Notes under the pieces: model-generated
Database searches by the model: none
The model's input: the letters and a program-made list of their open reading frames with translations, nothing else
What the model was told of the DNA's origin: nothing
Shown: positions 6,665-10,593 of the stretch, piece by piece
How positions within the stretch are numbered: the stretch's first letter is position 1
Layout: each line of letters begins with the position of its first letter
Made by a program: the position numbers and the translations under genes
NCBI GenBank assembly: GCA_030262795.1
Contig: JAJSZO010000005.1
Coordinates: forward strand, 1-10,593
DNA: 10,593 bases
Source: Deltaproteobacteria bacterium
GTDB lineage: Bacteria; Desulfobacterota; Desulfobacteria; Desulfobacterales; ETH-SRB1
Direction: 5' to 3'

Positions 6665-7479
6665 TTTCTTAAATACAGAACAACTCCCTTTCCGCTAAAT
6701 TTTCCGGAAAGTGGTATTAAATCAATATGATAGCTTGTCCCTGATAACCGGTATCCTTTTAGCGCCATGGATGTGCCGGATATCATTGCTTCCTCCATCG
6801 TTTTTTCCATATCATTTGAAAAGTAATCTGAAAGTCTCTTCCCGATCTCAATACTCTTGCCGCTTTTTGATAAGGATTGTGCTTGTCGATTGATCAGCAC
6901 AATCATCCCTTCGACGCTGACGCCAATGACCGGAACAGGTAGGTCTTCCAGGATGGCACGTGAAAGCTCCAGTGCCTGATTCTGAATTTCAAGATCTTTT
7001 GTTCTTTCCTGAATCAGCATCTCCAGATTTTCATTTATTCTTTTCAGCTCTTCATTCTGTTCCAGAACCTTTTCATGCAGACTCTTATTCGCCTGAATAA
7101 GATCGTATTGTTCCAGTGCCTTGCCGATCTCCAGCTTTAAATTCTGATCATTCCACGGCTTCAGGAGGAATTTATAGATATTTCCCTTATTGATTGATTC
7201 GGTAATTGAATCTATTTGCGTATAGCCTGTAAGGATGATCCTGATCACATCAGGGTATTTTTCTTTGACTTCTGCCAGAAATTCCGTACCGCTCATCTGT
7301 GGCATCCTCTGGTCGGAGAGCACCAGATGGACATTATTTTCTTTAAGAATCTTCAGCCCCTCTACGCCGTTTGAAGCTGTCAACAGCCTGTAGCCTTCCT
7401 TTCGGAGCAATCGTTTTATAGAATGCAGTATATTCTCCTCGTCATCCACACACAAGATTGTATGCCGGTTGTCGTTCAT
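6649..7479 (-). CDS. Response regulator REC-coiled coil-PAS, no catalytic output domain
   Basis: 276 residues. REC spans 6-121, with Asp12/13, phospho-acceptor Asp56 in VLSDQRMP, Thr84 and Lys107 in LLKPW. Heptad-like helices about 122-176 probably form a coiled coil. The C-terminal part, about 177-272, starts ILEDLPVPVIGVSVEGMI and reads as a PAS-like domain. No kinase, GGDEF, EAL, HD-GYP or DNA-binding domain follows, so the output is probably binding of a small ligand or another protein. REC plus coiled coil closely parallels the same part of the HD-GYP regulator next door, suggesting paralogues with exchanged C-termini. The gene begins 12 bp after the HDOD stop; TAA is immediately followed by GGGAG, eight bases before the ATG, and the same arrangement recurs at its own 3' end. 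This points to coupled translation and a fixed protein ratio. Confidence 0.92.
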   Translation of the reverse strand: MNDNRHTILCVDDEENILHSIKRLLRKEGYRLLTASNGVEGLKILKENNVHLVLSDQRMPQMSGTEFLAEVKEKYPDVIRIILTGYTQIDSITESINKGNIYKFLLKPWNDQNLKLEIGKALEQYDLIQANKSLHEKVLEQNEELKRINENLEMLIQERTKDLEIQNQALELSRAILEDLPVPVIGVSVEGMIVLINRQAQSLSKSGKSIEIGKRLSDYFSNDMEKTMEEAMISGTSMALKGYRLSGTSYHIDLIPLSGKFSGKGVVLYLRKDLGI

Positions 7480-7491
7480 TCTAAATCTCCC

Positions 7492-8358
7492 TTAATTCCC
7501 ATCATTGATGTTGAAAAATTGACAGGCTGATTCGATTTTCGTTGACACTTCAGGAAACCAATCCGATACAGTCTCTAATTGAGGCTTCATTATATGTAAC
7601 GCATCAGGATAAATTAAAGAAAAATCAAGTTTGCTTTTTGAATCAGACATAAAACTGTTTGCTATTATATCAGCTACATGCACAACAATCAACAGATTGA
7701 AATCATTGGCTCTTTTGCTTAACGCATGATGATATCGAATAACATCAATCAGAGACTCGGGAAGCTGCCATTTTTTGGCCAGATATCCACCGATTCTGGC
7801 ATGAGTAATCGGAATTTCCTTTTTTTCAGCATCATAAAACGATAGATTGTTCTCCTTGGCTGATATCCACACTTTTTTGAACAAGTCCTGGAAATGCTGA
7901 AAAAGAACGATCTTTCCAATATCATGCAAAAGCCCTCCTGTAAAAGAATCATCAGGAGGTTGAAGACGAATTTTTTCGGTAAGATGCCTGCTTATTACGG
8001 CCACTGCTATTGAATGACTCCAGAATCTCGTGATATCAAAACCTTCCAAGGCTTTTTTATCTCCCGAAAAAGCATCAATAATAGAAATAGAAACTACGGC
8101 GTTTCTGACCGTGTTGAACCCCAATAAAACCACGGCATGGGAAATACTGCTGATCTTGGATTGAAAGCCGAAAAAGGCCGAGTTAACCAGCTTTAATATC
8201 CTGGGGACTATTGCCTGATCCTTTTCTATTGTTTGAGTCAGTTTGTTGATGGATGTATCGTAATCTTGGAGCATCTTGTTTACCTCCATAGCAATGAAGG
8301 GCAATGTGGGAAGATCATCAATAAGATCAAGCTTTTTCAATATTGTTTTTGAATCCAT
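7492..8358 (-). CDS. HDOD domain signalling protein
   Basis: 288 residues, nearly all one HDOD domain, a relative of the HD phosphohydrolase fold found with signalling genes. The N-terminal part shows the HDOD signature: LPTLP (16-20), a DQAIVPRILKLVNSAFFG stretch (47-64) and SISHAVVLLGF (71-81). HD-like residues remain: His115, His145-Asp146 in LLHDIGK, His186 in THARIGGYLAKKW, His210-His211 and Asp230. HDOD proteins are usually seen as non-enzymatic scaffolds or regulators; retention of these residues leaves metal binding possible. No receiver or membrane segment is present. The gene is AT-rich (about 28-35% GC in stretches I counted) compared with the two hybrid kinases. The start is supported by a very strong ribosome binding site. 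It follows the large inverted repeat and is the first of the tightly packed five genes, so a promoter may lie in the gap upstream, though I see none. Confidence 0.93.
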   Translation of the reverse strand: MDSKTILKKLDLIDDLPTLPFIAMEVNKMLQDYDTSINKLTQTIEKDQAIVPRILKLVNSAFFGFQSKISSISHAVVLLGFNTVRNAVVSISIIDAFSGDKKALEGFDITRFWSHSIAVAVISRHLTEKIRLQPPDDSFTGGLLHDIGKIVLFQHFQDLFKKVWISAKENNLSFYDAEKKEIPITHARIGGYLAKKWQLPESLIDVIRYHHALSKRANDFNLLIVVHVADIIANSFMSDSKSKLDFSLIYPDALHIMKPQLETVSDWFPEVSTKIESACQFFNINDGN

Positions 8359-8368
8359 GTAAGAAGCA

Positions 8369-8378
8369 ACCTCCTTTT
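8369..8378 (-). promoter_or_regulatory. Strong ribosome binding site (AAAAGGAGGT) for the HDOD gene
   Basis: AAAAGGAGGT on the minus strand, ten bases before the ATG at 8358. It is an almost full match to the 16S rRNA tail and the strongest site in the window, fitting a gene at the head of a transcription unit or downstream of a structured leader. Confidence 0.75.
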
Positions 8379-8410
8379 GACCCTTTTCTTTCGACCAATC
8401 AACCAGATCC

Positions 8411-8526
8411 GCCTCTATAGACTTTCAGATAATTAATTTCACAAGGCCAGAAGGAGGAAGGCGTATTAGTTATACGTCTACGACTGATAACGCAGTGAAA
8501 TTATTTATCTGAAAGTCTATAGAGGC
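8411..8526. repeat. Large near-perfect inverted repeat (32-bp arms) with nested hairpin
   Basis: The left arm (8411-8442, starting GCCTCTATAGACTTTCAGAT) and right arm (8495-8526) are reverse complements at 31 of 32 positions; the only mismatch is in the AT-rich middle. The 52-nt centre holds a purine-rich stretch with AGAAGGAGGAAG (8449-8460) and a second imperfect hairpin: GCGTATTAGT (8461-8470) against ACTGATAACGC (8483-8493), with one bulge and one G-T pair, so it folds better as plus-strand RNA. The right arm covers the last codons and TAG stop (8517-8519) of the membrane kinase. There is no T-tract after the stem in the direction of transcription (AGGCGGATCTGG follows) and I see no flanking target duplication. 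It could be a dispersed palindromic (REP/MITE-like) element, a processing or attenuation hairpin between the kinase and the HDOD operon, or a structured RNA. The structure is certain; the role is not. Confidence 0.92.
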
Positions 8527-10562
8527 AAACGGATGATAAAAGTGGTACCTTTCCCCACTTCACTCTCCACATCAATCGTTCCTTTATGGTTTTGAATAAT
8601 ATTATATGCCATATTCAACCCCAGACCGGTTCCTTTCCCCACGTCCTTGGTCGTAAAGAATGGATCGAATATCTTTGAAAGAACGTCCGGTGGCATGCCG
8701 CTGCCCGTATCGCTGATTCTGATTTCAACATACCCGTTGTCAGCCTCAGTCGAGATTCGAATTTCCCCTTTCTCTTCTATAGCCTGGGCCGCATTGACCA
8801 GGATATTCATAACTACCTGATTCAGCCGCTGGGGGTAACATTTTATGAGCGGAATATCACCAAGCTTTTTGACTACATTTGCCTTGTATTTCAACTCGTT
8901 CCAAACGATATTAATGGTGCTCTCAATCCCCTTGTTGATGTCGGCGTGTTCCAGTTCCGCCTTGTCCACATGGGAGAAGTCCTTAAGGTCGGATACGATT
9001 TTTGCAACCCTTGCCACTCCCTCAAGAGACTCTGCGATCACCTTTTCGTAGTCATCAAGGATGAAATCAAGATCAACCTCGTCCTTTACCTTTTGGATCT
9101 CTTCGATGGCCTTATGGATAGCCCCGTTTCCGGATATCTCCGATTCTTTGTCTATGGTTGCCTCAAGATTCGCATAGTAATCCAGAAGTCTGATCAGATC
9201 TTCCCGGTATTCATTCATCGTTCCCAGATTGCTCTTCACGAACCCGACCGGGTTGTTGATCTCATGTGCCACACCCGCGGCAAGCTGCCCAATAGATGCC
9301 ATTTTTTCCGATTGCACAAGTTGTGATTGTGTTTCTTGAAGATCTTTCAGGCTTTTCTTTAATTCCCCGGTTTTTTCCTCAACCATTTTTTCAAGATTTT
9401 CGCTATAGTCTCTTAGTTGCTCGCTGGCCTTTAATTCGTCGGTGATATCCTTCACATAACAAATAATAGCCTTTTTCCCATCAAATTCAGTAGCGGCATA
9501 ACAGATTTCGACCGGTATCCTTGCGTCTTGCATATCAATGTCAATGCTTAAAAGTTCATACGTGCTGCTTATTCTGCCACTGCGGCCTCGCCCTGATTCC
9601 TTTTTCAAAAAATTGATAGTGCCGTTCTGATGAATAATATCCTCTATGCTTTTTCTGACAAGTTCTTCACAGCTATATCCTGTGAGGTCAGCCATGCCCT
9701 GATTGGCATATCTGATAAGTCTTTTTTCATTCTCCTCGTCTTGAAAAACAACAATACCCACTCCTGCCTCGGAAGCAGCGGAGGACAAGGTTCGATATCT
9801 TTGTTCAGATGCCTTCAATTCCGTGCCGGCTGTCTCCAGGTTTTCTATCATCTGCTTGAAGGCATTGGCGAGCAGACCGACCTCGTCTCTTGATTCAACC
9901 TTCACGCTGTGCGCACACCAATCCCCGGCCGATATACCTTTTGCAACCCTGGCAAGTTCTGCAATTGGCCTGGAAATTGATCTGGACAGAAAAAGTGAGC
10001 CTACTATTCCGGCCACAAGGATAAGTCCGCCAAATGTCAGATTACGAAAAATCAGATCTCTGATGGCCGCATTGACTGACTTCAGCGAAAGCCCTAAGAT
10101 GACGTACCATCTTTCCTCGCCGATATTAACTGGTCGCACCAGTAGATATCCGCTCTCATTAGTCTCCCGGAAAAAATAATTCTCAACAAGAGTCTCCTGA
10201 TCCACCAACAAAGACGTATCAACCTTATTTCCGTAATAGGCCTTGTCATTCGCCATGTAGATTTCACCGTCTGGCTTGACTATCTTTGCATAAATCACAC
10301 CATAACGATTGTCCTGGAAAGACTCGTTAAGCATCTCCTCCACGAAAATCCAGTTCAGGGACCAAAAGGCGCTCTCGGTGTTGGAGGCAATATCTTTGAC
10401 CAGGTGCTTGCCCATCAAAATGAGCCCATCGGTGAGAACTCCGGATTCCGTCTTGACGCCCAAATAAGTGCTCAATCCTACAGCAATAACAAGCAGCGCC
10501 ACAACATGGAACATCAGCTTATGGACAATCGAAAATTTTATCTTGAATTCGTCTTTGGTCAT
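8517..10562 (-). CDS. Membrane sensor histidine kinase, TM-sensor-TM-HAMP-PAS-HisKA-HATPase
   Basis: 681 residues from the ATG chosen here. TM1 spans about 17-36. A periplasmic sensor region of about 135 residues (37-173, Cache-like in size and layout, but I cannot name its ligand) follows, then TM2 about 174-194 and HAMP about 194-244 (SRPIAEL, DEVGLLANAFKQM). PAS spans about 253-376 and a coiled coil about 377-419. The phosphorylation helix has GVAHEINNPVGF with His433, followed by an unusually long helical insertion (about 446-511) before SLEGVARV and DLKDFSH; I know this layout from other deltaproteobacterial kinases. The ATPase domain has Asn586/Asn590, SDTGSGM (Asp618), FDPFFTT and GKGTGLGL (642-649). 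There is no receiver, so phosphate must go to a separate protein; the REC-PAS and REC-HD-GYP proteins downstream are natural candidates. ATG 10562 has GGAGGT seven bases upstream; a TTG at 10589 in frame lacks support. The stop lies in the inverted repeat. Confidence 0.94.
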   Translation of the reverse strand: MTKDEFKIKFSIVHKLMFHVVALLVIAVGLSTYLGVKTESGVLTDGLILMGKHLVKDIASNTESAFWSLNWIFVEEMLNESFQDNRYGVIYAKIVKPDGEIYMANDKAYYGNKVDTSLLVDQETLVENYFFRETNESGYLLVRPVNIGEERWYVILGLSLKSVNAAIRDLIFRNLTFGGLILVAGIVGSLFLSRSISRPIAELARVAKGISAGDWCAHSVKVESRDEVGLLANAFKQMIENLETAGTELKASEQRYRTLSSAASEAGVGIVVFQDEENEKRLIRYANQGMADLTGYSCEELVRKSIEDIIHQNGTINFLKKESGRGRSGRISSTYELLSIDIDMQDARIPVEICYAATEFDGKKAIICYVKDITDELKASEQLRDYSENLEKMVEEKTGELKKSLKDLQETQSQLVQSEKMASIGQLAAGVAHEINNPVGFVKSNLGTMNEYREDLIRLLDYYANLEATIDKESEISGNGAIHKAIEEIQKVKDEVDLDFILDDYEKVIAESLEGVARVAKIVSDLKDFSHVDKAELEHADINKGIESTINIVWNELKYKANVVKKLGDIPLIKCYPQRLNQVVMNILVNAAQAIEEKGEIRISTEADNGYVEIRISDTGSGMPPDVLSKIFDPFFTTKDVGKGTGLGLNMAYNIIQNHKGTIDVESEVGKGTTFIIRLPL

Positions 10563-10569
10563 TTTGCAG

Positions 10570-10575
10570 ACCTCC
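10570..10575 (-). promoter_or_regulatory. Ribosome binding site GGAGGT fixing the start of the membrane kinase
   Basis: GGAGGT on the minus strand, seven bases before ATG 10562. It would lie inside the coding region if the upstream in-frame TTG (10589) were used, so it decides for the ATG. Only 18 bases remain to the window edge, too few to judge a promoter. Confidence 0.7.
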
Positions 10576-10593
10576 ACAAAATCCGCCAAACAG

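Noticed and set aside
8371..8410. Sigma-70 or sigma-54 promoter ahead of the HDOD gene
   Set aside because: I found no paired -35/-10 hexamers and no GG-N10-GC pattern at proper spacing in the short stretch outside the palindrome.
8411..8526. Inverted repeat as the terminal repeats of an insertion sequence or as a CRISPR unit
   Set aside because: The 52-bp centre cannot encode a transposase, no target duplication is seen, and there is only one repeat pair, in inverted rather than direct orientation.
10563..10589. N-terminal extension of the membrane kinase to TTG 10589
   Set aside because: The good ribosome binding site GGAGGT lies inside this extension, directly before ATG 10562, and the added residues show no signal or domain feature.

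Overview
The window looks like a signal-transduction island from a Gram-negative, environmental, probably anaerobic bacterium. A Desulfobacterota (former deltaproteobacterial) genome is my best guess. The reasons are the density of PAS/REC histidine kinases, HDOD and HD-GYP proteins, the style of the CheD-like protein, the small 'FPHGCRAM' cysteine protein, and heptanucleotide repeats in and between genes. This assignment is inference; there is no rRNA or taxonomic marker.

Layout. Left edge, plus strand: the possible last codons of an upstream gene (1-36), a CheD-family protein (42-560) whose catalytic cysteine position is serine, a GAATTAG tandem repeat that supplies its stop codon, and a 58-residue cysteine-rich protein (595-771). 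The rest (755-10562) is on the minus strand and reads right to left: a membrane sensor histidine kinase (8517-10562); a 158-bp gap holding a large, almost perfect inverted repeat (8411-8526); an HDOD protein (7492-8358); a REC-coiled coil-PAS protein (6649-7479); a REC-coiled coil-HD-GYP phosphodiesterase (5530-6636); a soluble PAS-PAS-kinase-REC hybrid (3567-5543); and a large PAS-PAS-kinase-REC-REC-REC hybrid (755-3592). The last five genes are separated by 12 bp or overlap, with stop codons next to or inside the next ribosome binding site, so they look like one translationally coupled operon. The inverted repeat separates the membrane kinase from them.

How the parts may work together (inference): three kinases, one membrane-bound and two cytoplasmic, and six receiver domains are encoded together. 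No stand-alone Hpt protein and no DNA-binding output domain is present. The only recognisable enzymatic output besides the kinases is the HD-GYP domain, which in its family hydrolyses cyclic di-GMP. The cluster therefore looks like a multi-input phosphorelay acting on cyclic di-GMP and, through HDOD and REC-PAS proteins, on protein-protein interactions.

Signs of mosaic evolution: one PAS domain of the second kinase is about 30% GC inside a gene that is about 56% GC elsewhere; the first receiver of the large hybrid carries an in-frame insertion made partly of a heptanucleotide repeat; and the stop codons of three genes lie inside repeats. No tRNA, rRNA, CRISPR, transposase or convincing promoter was seen, and no gene-free stretch exceeds 160 bp.
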